64,000 nt of DNA from Citrus sinensis. Its lineage: Eukaryota; Streptophyta; Magnoliopsida; Sapindales; Rutaceae. The position numbers were made by a program, and so were the translations under genes. The stretch spans positions 47,781,501-47,845,500 of the forward strand of contig NC_068558.1 of the NCBI RefSeq assembly GCF_022201045.2, read 5' to 3'. This document shows positions 12,801-23,372 of this stretch, piece after piece. The notes below the pieces were generated by a model. The model worked only from the letters and a program-made list of their open reading frames with translations, was not told the DNA's origin and did no database searches. Positions within the stretch are counted from its first letter, which is position 1. The number at the start of each line of letters is the position of its first letter.

Positions 12801-13392
12801 TTAAAGTTCCACTTTAACGAATCAAATATTTCGGCTATTTTATGTAAATTAACTAAAATGAGGTGCGAAAATTCCAAATTCCAACGTGGCCAAACCGTGT
12901 GTGTAAAGAAGACAAATTCTAAAGAAATTTAAACACATAAAAAATGTATATACGAGGACGACCATTTTAATGACTTCTTATTTAGGCTGGTTGGCTGGCT
13001 AGCAGCTAGCTACAATTTTGACGGAGATACAAATAGCAATTTTATCTTATTTTATTTTATTTATTATTAATCGATCATCATCATCATCATCTCCAATTCT
13101 CCATCCTCTCCCCTCATATGCCGTCTAATAAATTAACACAATAGGTTGATAAAATTAGTCGTCGTATTAATTAGTAGTTGTTGTAATTCGTCTCTCGTTC
13201 CTGCCTCTACCTCTTTTTTGACATTGCCGGCAATCCGCCGCCGCCTGTCTCCTCTTTTAGGGATCATCTCTCATTTGATTGATTTGAACCGGGTTCCGTC
13301 GTTCGGTCTTCTTTTGAGAATTAATTCAATCTCAACATGAGTTAGGCTTTTGTGATTGTATAGCCAGCTGCTTGCCTCGTCAGTCGTGAGTC
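9821..13392. other. intergenic, very AT-rich; promoter and 5' UTR of the AAA-ATPase at the right end
   Basis: No gene was found. The DNA is AT-rich with runs such as TTTAAATA and ATAATAATA. A homopolymer of 21 G lies at 12335-12355. From about 13000 the complexity rises, with a CAT/ATC triplet run near 13074-13091 and CT-rich stretches; this is likely the promoter and 5' leader of the ATPase that starts at 13393. Confidence 0.5.
12335..12355 (+). repeat. homopolymer of 21 G
   Basis: An uninterrupted run of 21 guanines in an otherwise AT-rich intergenic region. The exact length in an assembly is unreliable for such runs. Confidence 0.9.
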
Positions 13393-14835
13393 ATGATGAG
13401 GGCGATAATCGTATTGTTGGTAATTGGTTGTTTATTGTTTATGATTCGCGTGTTATTGTTCAAGACCGGTTTGATATTTGTGGCGAAAAAATGGTGGAGA
13501 TTCATCGAAGATTGTTTGCACGTGCACCAGTTCTTCAAGGTACCAGAATTCAACGAAGGCATGCAGGAGAATCAACTCTACCGCAAAGTGTATGCTTATT
13601 TAAATTCTTTAACTTCAATCGAAGACTCAGATTTCACCAACCTCTTCACCGGCAAGAAATCAAACGACATCGTCCTCGGCCTCGATCCAAACCAGCTCAT
13701 CCAAGACAATTTCCTCGGAGCTCCACTTTCTTGGGCCAACCAGGACGACTCCGCCACCGCCAGAACCCTCGTTTTGAAGCTCAGGAAAGCCGACAGACGA
13801 AGAATCCTCCGCCCTTATCTCCAACACATACACGCGGTTTCCGACGAGCTCGAGCAGAAGAAAAAGAGAGATTTGAGGCTCTTCGTCAATCTCAGAAACG
13901 ATCGTGATGGCTGCTGCGGGCGGTGGAGATCTGTTCCATTCACGCATCCCTCCACTTTTGACACGATTTCCATGGAGACCGATCTCAAAAATCGGGTCAA
14001 ATCCGATCTTGAGTCTTTCCTCAAGGCCAAGCACTATTACCATCGGTTGGGCCGTGTCTGGAAACGGAGTTATCTACTGTACGGCCCCTCCGGAACCGGG
14101 AAATCAAGCTTCGCGGCTGCCATGGCTAGTTTCATGTCCTACGACGTGTACGATGTCGATCTTTCCAGAGTCGCTGATGACGCGGATCTCAAATCCCTGT
14201 TACTGCAAACCACGAGCAAGTCGGTGATATTGATCGAGGATCTTGATCGGTTTCTGGTTGAGAAACCAGCGGCTGTGAGCTTATCGGGTGTATTGAACTT
14301 CATGGACGGGGTTTTGAATTCCTGCTGCTTCGAGGAGCGAGTGATGGTCTTCACGATGAACAGCAAAGATCACGTTGACCAGGCCCTTTTAAGACCCGGA
14401 CGCATTGACGTTCACATTCATTTTCCTCTGTGCGATTTTTCTTCGTTTAAAACACTAGCGAGCAGTTATTTAGGGCTGAAAGATCACAAGTTGTTTCCTC
14501 AAGTGGAAGAGATCTTTCAAAACGGTTCGAGTTTGAGCCCGGCGGAGATCGGCGAGCTGATGATTGCGAACCGGAACTCGCCTAGTCGGGCGTTGAAATC
14601 GGTGATCACGGCTTTGCAAACCGACGGCGAGGGGAGGGGGGCAGCGAATGCCGGACGGCGCTTGGATAAAAGCGGGTCAAAGAAGTCAACGGATGCCGAT
14701 TCGGGTGAACACGGTGGGGTATTTAGCAGAGAAAATACTGTCAAGGAGTTTAGAAAGTTGTACGGTTTATTGACGTTGAAGAATAGTAGAAAATCTCAGT
14801 CGTTCGATTTGGCTGCAGCCGAAAACCATAGTTGA
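13393..14835 (+). CDS. BCS1-type AAA-ATPase (At2g46620-like)
   Basis: A single open frame of 480 codons without introns, as is usual for this plant family. Residues 1-25 form a hydrophobic N-terminal anchor (MMRAIIVLLVIGCLLFMIRV). The region to about residue 215 is the plant AAA-ATPase-associated domain. The AAA core follows: Walker A GPSGTGKSS at residues 231-239, Walker B VILIEDLD at 278-285, and the second region of homology with LLRPGRID at about 332-339 carrying the arginine fingers. The C-terminal tail is polar, with low-complexity Gly/Ser/Asp. Such proteins are membrane-anchored ATPases of the mitochondrial BCS1 clade; in plants several sit in ER or mitochondrial outer membranes and respond to stress or hormones. 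The subcellular site of this one is inferred, not shown. A second ATG follows directly as codon 2. Confidence 0.93.
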   Translation: MMRAIIVLLVIGCLLFMIRVLLFKTGLIFVAKKWWRFIEDCLHVHQFFKVPEFNEGMQENQLYRKVYAYLNSLTSIEDSDFTNLFTGKKSNDIVLGLDPNQLIQDNFLGAPLSWANQDDSATARTLVLKLRKADRRRILRPYLQHIHAVSDELEQKKKRDLRLFVNLRNDRDGCCGRWRSVPFTHPSTFDTISMETDLKNRVKSDLESFLKAKHYYHRLGRVWKRSYLLYGPSGTGKSSFAAAMASFMSYDVYDVDLSRVADDADLKSLLLQTTSKSVILIEDLDRFLVEKPAAVSLSGVLNFMDGVLNSCCFEERVMVFTMNSKDHVDQALLRPGRIDVHIHFPLCDFSSFKTLASSYLGLKDHKLFPQVEEIFQNGSSLSPAEIGELMIANRNSPSRALKSVITALQTDGEGRGAANAGRRLDKSGSKKSTDADSGEHGGVFSRENTVKEFRKLYGLLTLKNSRKSQSFDLAAAENHS

Positions 14836-17800
14836 TCGTGTGGTTCATATTTTGTAATCGACGATGTAAAAAATTGGCACCATGGTAAGCTTTAATTTGA
14901 GGGTGGTGATTATACATAGGAACAACATAAATTAATAGATACGATATTCTATTTTTCATCTTTAATTTGTTGCCTTGATGTTTTTGTTGAAATCGATTAA
15001 TTTCTCTCTTCAAAATATGTATCTTAATAATATGTACTCAAAAACCCAGATATATAGTGCGCCCCATTGAGTGAGGGGGCTGAAATTAGAGATCGGTGCT
15101 GATCTTTTTTGCAAGTGGTCCGAACCACTGACTACTAGAACTGAGTCACTGAACCTCTATGATTTAGTAGGGAAATTCGTCCATTACTCTATTCTCGTTG
15201 CGATGCTGCTCCTTTTCTGCTACGGATTGCCAAGGAGTTTTCATCATTTTCTAACTATTCTTGTGGTAGTCATCTTTTCTTTAGACACATACTGTTGGAC
15301 CAAAGCATAGCCAAGAATCATGAATGTGGCTGTACGTGGAACATAGTTCATTATTCGTTACCCAAAATTAAAAAAATGAATGTGAGGAGGGTTTGTCTCA
15401 TTGGCTGTCAACTTCTTCTTCTTTTTTTTTTTTTAAATTTTTATAGTCTTGCGGAATGGATATTACAAATTTACAATCTCATGTCTACTGGAAATATGAA
15501 ATCGATAAGCTTTATAGTTTATAGTACGATTAAGATGTCTATTAAGTATAATTCGAAAATTCTACATAAATATACGCTTCCTTTAACATTTGACTGTGAT
15601 TTATTTAATACAGTAAATTCGAGATCAACGTTTAACAAAATTCTGGTTTCTTCTGGTTGTTAACTTGTTTTCAGCCGTCGTCCGGGATAAGCCAAAATGA
15701 AAGTCCCGTCTCTCCAATTGGTCCACAATCGAAAAGATTAGTTGGACAAAATTTCAATTCAAACAGTTTTGAAAAACAATATATATATATATGACAATTG
15801 CTAAAGAACAAACGATGCATGATAAAATTGATATCAGAAAATTAAGGAGGGTGGTCAAAGCCAGCTGGTCCAGCTGATATCGGAGAATGTCATATCACGT
15901 CTTATCCTCGATTTTAATTGCTGTATCGGAACCGAATTTCACAGCCAGTAGCTACTACTACCAGAAACAAAATGAATATTTAAGCCACCCCCAGAGCTGC
16001 CCCGCGACCGCGCGAGTTACGGCTTGCGGGTTTCGAAGTCTGCCGCCTTTAAAATGATTTAACATTGTTTACTGATAAAATCAGACAATATTTTTTATAA
16101 ATGGATACTTCTAAGAAGCAGTGATGAATTAAACCCCAATTATTTCCGAATTTAAGGAATAATTAACATGAAATCTTGTTTCAATGCTCGTGTGACAGTT
16201 CGTGTAAGCTTCTATATAGATCTATGATTGCGTATTTGTAATAATTGTGGAGCATGATTCAATAATTGTAAGTATGGGAGAAAAGTTGCTTTGCAATTTT
16301 TATTATATGAATATGACATATACGCCAGGCATGAATGAATGCGATAACATGATTTCATAAGATCGCACGAATGGCCCAAATCCTAGTGTGTGATTGCATT
16401 GTTTCGTCCGGAAATATGCCCGCACACGCAAACATGTGAACTCTTTCAAAGGTAATGAATCGTTATTGTTAACTATTAAGCCACGCGCTTGAAAGAATTA
16501 TGGAATATGATACTCTTCTTATTTGAACTCAACTAAATTTTTAAAGATATTTTATCATGTATTTTTTAGTGATAATGTATGGATAAAATTTAACTTCTTT
16601 TACTTTTTTATTGTTTAACTACCAATCAGTAATGAAATTATTTGCTCAATAAATGATCAGATCATGAGAGAATTCTGATCCAAAAATTTTAGCCAAAAAG
16701 TCAAGTTCTACTACTGCATTTGTAAGAAACAATTTATTCGATTTATTCCTTAGAATTATATATACCTGTGTTCTTGCGGGAATATTCTGGAAAACGAATA
16801 AACCATGCGGTTTAAACACTTTAAGTTTTAAGCCTTTAAAATTCCGCGGTTTTAAAATTTTTCCTGTACTTTAAGATTCTGGACAAAAAAACTATTGATA
16901 TATATATGAGTTAAAAAGTCATCGCCGATAATACCTAACCGAAGTAGTGTTGGTTTGATTTCGAAGGATTAAAAATGGACAAGAGTACAAGTCCAGCTAA
17001 CACGCAATGCTATCACTTCACGTCCTCACTTGATAGATCGAAATGGGTGAATAATGAAGGAAAATATTATATTTGACAATTCTTGCAGTTGCAGATTTTT
17101 TCCTCTACCAAGCTGTACATGTTAGATTGTCCGATGGTATTGCTTCTTTCAGTATTTAATAACAAACTCGCGGGTTTGATTTAATTTTTTTTATGGTGCC
17201 CACTGTTCAATAAAGAATATTTCAACTGATCAATAAAGAATTCTTCTTTCCTTTTGAAAAGGCATAAAAGATTCTTCAAGAAGCCAAAAGAGTATAGGTT
17301 TTTCATCCACCTAACAAATCATTCAGAGTTACATTATAAGTCACTCAATAAGGTTAAGTTTCGGGTATAATCAGCCGGAGTTCTGTCAAATATTTAAGGT
17401 GACAAGGTCAATCAAAAAAGTGACATATAATGTGCGAAGCAACGTGCAAACTTCCCAAAGCGAGTTCATAAATCTTTGGACTCTTCAAACTCCAATTTAA
17501 TTTTTTGAAATAATGAAATTATTATATTTCATTCACTCTTTATCATGCATGTGTTTCAATTAATAATGCTTAAGGTACCCATGCTCTTAAACCACCAAAA
17601 TCTCTCTTTAAATAGATATATATTAAATCCAATTTGGTCATTTTTACATTTTTTTAAAAAATGACTTAATCAATTCCGTGTTTCCGTTAAACACATCGGG
17701 CCACCTTGAAAAACAGAACTGATAATTCAATCCAATTAAAATTCAAATTTGATTGGATTCGAATTAATTTGAAGCCAAGCTAGACCACATCCTGGATTCA

Positions 17801-18886
17801 AACTTCTGCAATCGGATAAATTTGCAGTAGATACAATTTCAAATATAAAGCTCGTTGGTTTTTGCACCAGTGAAAGTAGTTTGCTTGGGTCCAACGGCCT
17901 GTAAACATAGGCTTTAGCCCGAAGAATAGTTGGACCGACTATATTTGCCTAATTCAAATGCTGGTGTAATAAATAGTGGAATGTTATCGAATTCTACCTA
18001 AATATTTTCATTTTATCTTTCAAAATTAAAAAAAAAAAAATAAGGAAACAAAAATTTGGATTATCAAATGTTTTTCAATGTTGAAATTTTTGAAATTAAA
18101 TGATTATATTAAGAAGGGATATTATCAAATGCCCAGATAATATTTTCTAACATATCACTTTACCACCAAAGTTTTCAAAAAATATTAAGTGGTATTTGAT
18201 GATCCCTAACAAGAAACTGATGCTAATTTTATATTAATTTTAATAATACAAATAAATTGCAGTAATATATTTAATAAAAATAAATAATTATTTTAAGAAA
18301 ATTATTTTATCTTTGTTGCTTGCTCTTTTAACATTTGTAATTGGCTATTTAAATCAATTTAATGAGTACACATCAATTATAATATTTAATTTAATAATAG
18401 TAAATAATTGTATTGTCTTATTGAGAAATTACCACATTCTTTTTTTCTTTTTGGTATTAAATCATCACTGCTGATTAAATTTATTAAATTGAAGTACTTT
18501 ACATACCCCTGCAACGTCATCATTTTTAAAAAAATAAAAGTTAGGTTTTTTAAAATAAAGCTAGGTATTTAATAATAAAATGATAAGAATTAAAGTATTA
18601 AATGGTAAAATGTAATTATAAAATAGAATAATAACGATAAAGAAATATATCAGAAGATAGTTGAGTCCTATTTAATGATATACCATAAATAATTAAACGA
18701 GATAAATACTTGTCATAATTATTTATCTCATCGATTCAAACATAAAAGGACATCACAGAGCACCAAATCGAACGTAATAAACACGCCACGAAATAAAGAA
18801 AATAAATATACAAGGAATCTCACTCAATAATAATGTACGACGTTACATTTTTTTTTAAAAAATAATAATAATAATAAAAAGAAAAA
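14836..18886. other. intergenic, about 4 kb, no gene seen
   Basis: The left part holds the 3' UTR of the AAA-ATPase. At 15071-15310 there is an open frame of 79 codons with a hydrophobic second half; it has no recognised homology and I do not call it a gene. The rest is AT-rich with no clear repeat ends. The right end (about 18700-18886) is the 3' flank of the Rab gene on the minus strand. Confidence 0.5.
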
Positions 18887-19683
18887 TCAACAAGAGCAAG
18901 TAGATAATTTCTTCATCTCACTAATTTCCAAATCAGCCCCAGAGATAACATCAATCTTGGAACCCGCAAGCATCGGCGGCCCATCAACTTTGCCGTTGCC
19001 GCATTCCAATTCCTTCTTAGAAACGGCGCCGTAAATTTCCTGGAGCAGCCTGAAAAAGGCAGTATCCACATTGTCACCATTAAGTGCGGATGCCTCAGAG
19101 AAAAACAAGCCTTGATCCTCTGCAAACTCAACAGCATCCTCCGCCGAAACTGCCCGCATATCCACAAGATCAGATTTGTTTCCAATCAGTATGATCCTGA
19201 TGGAGCTGTCAGCATGAGCGCGCAGTTCCTCCACCCACCTAGCCACATGATCAAACGACTGTCGTTTCGTGATGTCGTACACTACTACGGCCCCTAAGGC
19301 ACCTCTATAGTACGCACTTGTCACCGCCCGGTACCTAAACGCAAACGCAACAAGACTTAATGGTTAAATAACTTTCATTCAGCTTTGGACCCTATTTCGT
19401 GATACGGAAAGACAAACCTTTCTTGGCCAGCAGTGTCCCAGATCTGGGCTTTGATGATCTTGCCGTTGATGGTGACAGTTCTGGTTTGGAACTCGACGCC
19501 AATGGTTGATTTCGAGTCAAAGAAAAACTCATTCTTGGTGAATCTCGAAAGAATCTGAGACTTGCCCACGGCCGAGTCACCGATCACCACTACCTTGAAC
19601 ACATAGTCTATTTTGTCAGGAATCATATTCTCTTGTTGTTGATGACGATGATCGGTGGCATCGCCACTCATTTCTTCGTTCAT
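18887..19683 (-). CDS. RABA3: Rab GTPase, RABA3 type (Rab11 class)
   Basis: Two exons, 19418-19683 and 18887-19334, joined at AG|G within Arg89 by a GT-AG intron of 83 bp; the product is 237 residues. G1 is GDSAVGKS (35-42), switch I contains STIGVEF, G3 is WDTAGQE (82-88), and G4 is GNKSDL with G5 near SEASALN. The intron lies just after WDTAGQER, a position common in plant RABA genes. The tail ends STCSC, a double-cysteine motif for geranylgeranylation. The N-terminus MNEEMSG, the segment [21 protein letters not shown] and the tail DVISGADLE resemble Arabidopsis RABA3 (At1g01200) more than RABA1, 2, 4, 5 or 6, judged from memory. The role is trafficking between trans-Golgi/recycling endosome and plasma membrane. 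An in-frame ATG further upstream exists, but 19683 fits the family. Confidence 0.93.
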
Positions 19684-20568
19684 TTTTTTCTTTTTTTCAC
19701 TTTCACCAGAAAAAATTCTCACTCTGGAGGGGGATGTATTCTTTTTAAATATTCCTCTTGTATGTATGAATGAAATATTTGATATATTGATTTTGCTTTG
19801 GTCTTGGCTTTTGGTGTTGGTGGGTGTAAGTGGGGGCAAGTGAAGAGGGAAAAAAAAATTAACGTCTAAAAAGATGAGGAGACAAACTAAAGCCGGGTTC
19901 AAGGTTTTTCGGTCACAGCCTCGCCAGTGAAAAAAAAAAGTAAAAAATAAAAAATAAAAATGAAAACGATGTCTACGCCCACTGTGCAGTCCTTGTCCTC
20001 TTTGTAATGCATTCTCGACGACAAGCCGTGCATTATTGTTTTATCAATTAATTTTGGTACTTCATGTTTTAAAGAAACTTCGCGCCGGTTTGACCCCCTG
20101 TCTGTCTGTCAAAAAGCTATATCTAATTGCTGCCAAGTGGGATTTTTAATGGGATTTGCGAACGAATTGCAATTATGCACTCGGCTGTCTTAATTCCCGG
20201 CATAATCCATGGCTCCTCGTTAAAAAAACATGATTGAAGTGGTTCATAAAGGTAATAAAGTAACAGTTGTTGGTCTAGGTCTTGGTCCTTAATCGCGGAT
20301 CGATTAGGAGCTTTCTCTTTATGTCTTGTCGGCTTGTCGCATTGAGGTGTTTATAATCTACGTGAAACAAATAAATTAATTAAGCTTTGCACATAGATTT
20401 CACTGGTGTTCCAATGAATTAGGGGTAGGGCCAACGATTTTATTTTGGGTGCAGTTAAATTGGAGCATTTTTAAAGTAGATCATCTGTTATAATCATTAG
20501 ATACAATGTAACAATTGTAAAAATAAAATAACATGGTGACAAGCGTGGTTGCTCCAATCAGTATCCCT

Positions 20569-20713
20569 GACTTTAATAAAGTCTGGGATTAATTAAAAGA
20601 TAAAAAAAACTAAATTTTAACACATTACATGATAAAATATAGTGCATTGGAGTTTGTATTTATTTTGTCTTTTAATTAATTTCTAATTTTATTAAAGTTA
20701 TGGATCACTGGTT
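20569..20713. repeat. small hairpin, MITE-like, about 145 bp
   Basis: The left arm (CAGTATCCCTGACTTTAATA...) and the reverse complement of the right arm (CCAGTGATCCATAACTTTAA...) match over about 40 bp, including a shared TTAATTAAAAGA core further in. No coding sequence. No target duplication could be fixed, so the superfamily is open. Confidence 0.45.
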
Positions 20714-20727
20714 GAAAAATTATTATT

Positions 20728-20734
<7 letters not shown>

Positions 20735-20780
<46 letters not shown>
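20735..20780. repeat. TA dinucleotide microsatellite
   Basis: More than 20 consecutive TA units. A shorter run occurs near 20965-20976 on the other side of a block of about 200 bp whose ends are weakly inverted (ATGCATTTTTTTCATGC against GCATGTTCGCATATGAA), so the block could be a decayed MITE that entered a TA tract. Confidence 0.8.
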
Positions 20781-20781
<1 letters not shown>

Positions 20782-21560
20782 CGCGTATGCATTTTTTTCA
20801 TGCAAACACATTTTAAAAATACGGAGTTTAAAATAGTTAATTTTTAACACTTTAAAACCGCATGATTTTATAATTTATTCAATAACTAACTCTTTTAAAT
20901 AACATGATTTAAAAGTGTATTCTCATTTTAAAAAAATATGCATGTTCGCATATGAAAATGATTATATATATATATAAACTGATAAAAGAAGAGTTACCGA
21001 AGTATCCTAAAATTGCTCTAAATTTATGCTAGTTAGATTGTGACAAAAAGTATAAAATGCAACATAACATGATCTTAGCAAGTGATGCTCAATTTTTTTT
21101 TATATTATCATAGCACCAATGAATAAATGACTCACAATAGTTTTAATACAAACTTTGTATTTGATATTTGAAAATCCAGTTTTCCTTTTCTTGCAGTTCT
21201 CTTTTACATTAAAAAAATAAATAAATAAAGAAGACTTAATGTTTACTCTAATTGTTAATCATCCGTTTTGTTATAGATGGTACGTCTCAGCTTTTTTCGC
21301 AACATGGCGGGGCTGGCTGCGAGTTGTCTATTCTAGGGGTTCAAGGTAAGTGAGTGGGATCAAACTCAAACATACGATATTCTGAATTCATGGACGTTCA
21401 ATTTTATTTGTTTATTTATTTATTGAAGAAAAAAAAATTAATGGACATTCTAATGCTTGCACCGACAAAATACTAATGCAGTTATGACATGGGGCCTCCT
21501 ACTCTGGAAGAAAATTGCCGGATTACTTTTCCTTTCCAGCGGTTCCACATCATCGCTGAT

Positions 21561-21680
21561 TTTGTTGTTGAAAAATTACTACTTAATTTTTATAAAAATA
21601 GTTTTATAAAACTGCAAATTTTCATTCCTTATGAGAGAGCTGAGCTGCTTTTGTTGTTGAAAAATTACTACTTAATTTTT
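21561..21680 (+). repeat. 31-bp direct repeat, two copies
   Basis: An identical 31-bp stretch starting TTTGTTGTTGAAAAATTAC is present at 21561-21591 and 21650-21680, separated by 58 bp. It lies upstream of the delta-chain-like gene. Confidence 0.85.
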
Positions 21681-21803
21681 CCGATAATTTTCGTTGAACG
21701 AAAATATTCACCATAATGAAGTAGTGAAAACAGTAAACTCATCATCAATGTCTCGAACATTATCTAACTTTTTATTCACTGATTTACGAAGTAACTTGAT
21801 GCA

Positions 21804-21924
21804 GGATTGGCTTATTAAAGTGACGAAGGGAAGGATACACACAACCAACACGGAAAACAAATGCTCCTCAGGATTGGCTTATTAAAGTGATGAAGGATAC
21901 ACACAACCAACACAGAAAACAAAT
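21804..21924 (+). repeat. near-tandem duplication of about 55-59 bp
   Basis: Copy 1 (21804-21862) and copy 2 (21871-21924) both begin GGATTGGCTTATTAAAGTGA and end AAAACAAAT. They differ by a few substitutions and a small deletion in copy 2. They lie about 300 bp upstream of the delta-chain-like start codon, so they could duplicate promoter elements. Confidence 0.9.
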
Positions 21925-22219
21925 AAACATCACATGTCATTTTCAGGCTTTGAAGGCCGCTTTAATCACAGGTCAGGATGTGATTTGCAGGCTCCAACGT
22001 CGAAGTCCCAATGCGACCCAATCCAAAACATTCTGAGCCTTGGGCCACATCTCGCAGAAAGTAAAACATTTGTGGCTGAAACTCGTCCACATCTAATTTT
22101 GCTTACAAGAAGAAGAAGAAGAAGAAGAAGAACAAAATTATATTAGATTTCTTTCCTCTCCACCCAACCCAAGGCCAACGGACAAAAGTTTGGTTTCTTC
22201 CATCCGCAATTTTGTATCC

Positions 22220-22933
22220 ATGGATACTCTTTCAAGCTCGGTTTCCACCTTCAAATTTGCAGCTCTTCACTCAACACCTCGAGAATTACATAACTTCAAA
22301 GCTCCTCCAAACACATCCCAATCTCATCATCAGTTTCATCCACACCAGTCCCACCTCAGCTCAACCAGACCCAACAAAACTGCCGCTTCTTTCACTCGCA
22401 GGAGCTTCTCTAATAGTTATCCATCGTTAATTTCCTCCTCCGGAACCTCAACTCCCAAGTCAGCTTCCCCAAATAGCCATCAGAAACCTGCCAGCGGCTA
22501 CGCTGCAGCCCTTCTAGACAAAGCTCTATGCCACAGTTCACTTGAAGCTGTCCAAAGGGATGTCCTAAAGTTATCAAGGTTGCTCAAGAATGAGCAAATT
22601 CAAGCTGTCTGTGCTGACCCTTTTGTGGGTGATAAAGACAAGGGGCAAATAGTGAAGGAACTGTTGAGTAGTTGGAAAGTTAATAGGTATTTGGCGGCTC
22701 TGCTGAGGATGCTGATTGAGAGAAATAAGGTGGCCATGGTGAGTGATGTTTTGGAGGAATTTCAGAGGATCTATGACGACTTGATTGGGACTCGAGTTGT
22801 GTTTGTTTCGTCTGCAAAGAAGATGGAGGAAGATCAACTCTTTCATATTGCTAAGAGAGTTCAAAACCTTTGTGGGGCTGCACAAGTCAAGATTAGAAAT
22901 TTGATTCAGGAGGGAGTGCCATCCTATCCTTAA
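22220..22933 (+). CDS. plastid ATP synthase delta (OSCP)-like protein, short C-terminus
   Basis: An intronless frame; I choose the ATG at 22220 (MDTLSSSVSTF...), giving 237 codons. An in-frame ATG 10 codons upstream (22190) is possible. The first about 100 residues are Ser/Thr/Pro-rich with few acidic residues, like a long chloroplast transit peptide. From SGYAAALLDKAL the protein follows the delta/OSCP helical N-domain and the start of the C-domain (SSWKVNRYLAALLRMLIERNKV, VLEEFQRIYDDLIGTRVV, LFHIAKRVQNLCGAAQVKI). Ordinary plastid AtpD continues for about 50 more residues with a conserved GFTVRYG-like strand that joins the rotor-side stalk; here the frame ends soon after at EGVPSYP. No continuation is visible in other frames downstream. 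It is either a diverged paralogue with a new role or a truncated gene. The true AtpD would be elsewhere in the genome. Confidence 0.8.
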   Translation: MDTLSSSVSTFKFAALHSTPRELHNFKAPPNTSQSHHQFHPHQSHLSSTRPNKTAASFTRRSFSNSYPSLISSSGTSTPKSASPNSHQKPASGYAAALLDKALCHSSLEAVQRDVLKLSRLLKNEQIQAVCADPFVGDKDKGQIVKELLSSWKVNRYLAALLRMLIERNKVAMVSDVLEEFQRIYDDLIGTRVVFVSSAKKMEEDQLFHIAKRVQNLCGAAQVKIRNLIQEGVPSYP

Positions 22934-23372
22934 TCATGTTCATTGCAATTTATAGAGCTGACGCAACGGTTATGTTGCTGTATAACTAAAGATTGTTGTA
23001 TTCTCAACAAAGTTACCTTAACAGTCCTACACAATTAGTGTTGTAATTTATTCATTTATTATTATTTTTTTTTTTTTGGTGATATCAAATTAGTGCAAAA
23101 ACCCTCGGGTGCACTGATTAATACGAGAAAATACATCTAAATATGTATAAAATGGGAGATAAAAATTGATTGTCTAAAAATTTAATTCGATGAAAAAACA
23201 ATTTTTGGGCATAAAATAATCAATTGGGCTTTTCAAACAGATGATTTGCTCGTTACCAAAAAGTTGGGAAACAAAAAAAGGCAAACGCTTTAATACAACT
23301 CTCCAAGTCCAAAAGGACCAAGACCCAGTAACTGCTTCTCTTGAGTTCGAGCTCTGTTCAGTTGGGGTTGCG
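22934..23372. other. intergenic, short; 3' flank of delta-like gene and promoter of PPR gene
   Basis: A compact spacer of about 440 bp between two plus-strand genes, with a T-rich run near 23066. No additional gene was seen. Confidence 0.6.

Larger units (their letters stand above)
19684..22219. other. intergenic between two divergent genes
   Basis: The left part is the promoter side of the Rab gene, the right part the promoter and 5' UTR of the delta-chain-like gene. Between them lie AT-rich DNA, a small hairpin (20569-20713), a TA dinucleotide run (about 20735-20780) and two direct duplications (21561-21680 and 21804-21924). A GAA triplet run lies at about 22108-22131 in the likely 5' leader of the downstream gene. 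Confidence 0.5.

Noticed and set aside
13660-14043. Long minus-strand frames opposite the AAA-ATPase
   Set aside because: Shadow of the sense coding frame; no homology on that strand.
15071-15310. 79-codon open frame with a hydrophobic second half (IILVAMLLLF-like span)
   Set aside because: No recognisable family, no supporting promoter or splice context, in a 4-kb gene-poor region. Kept only as a remark in the intergenic entry.
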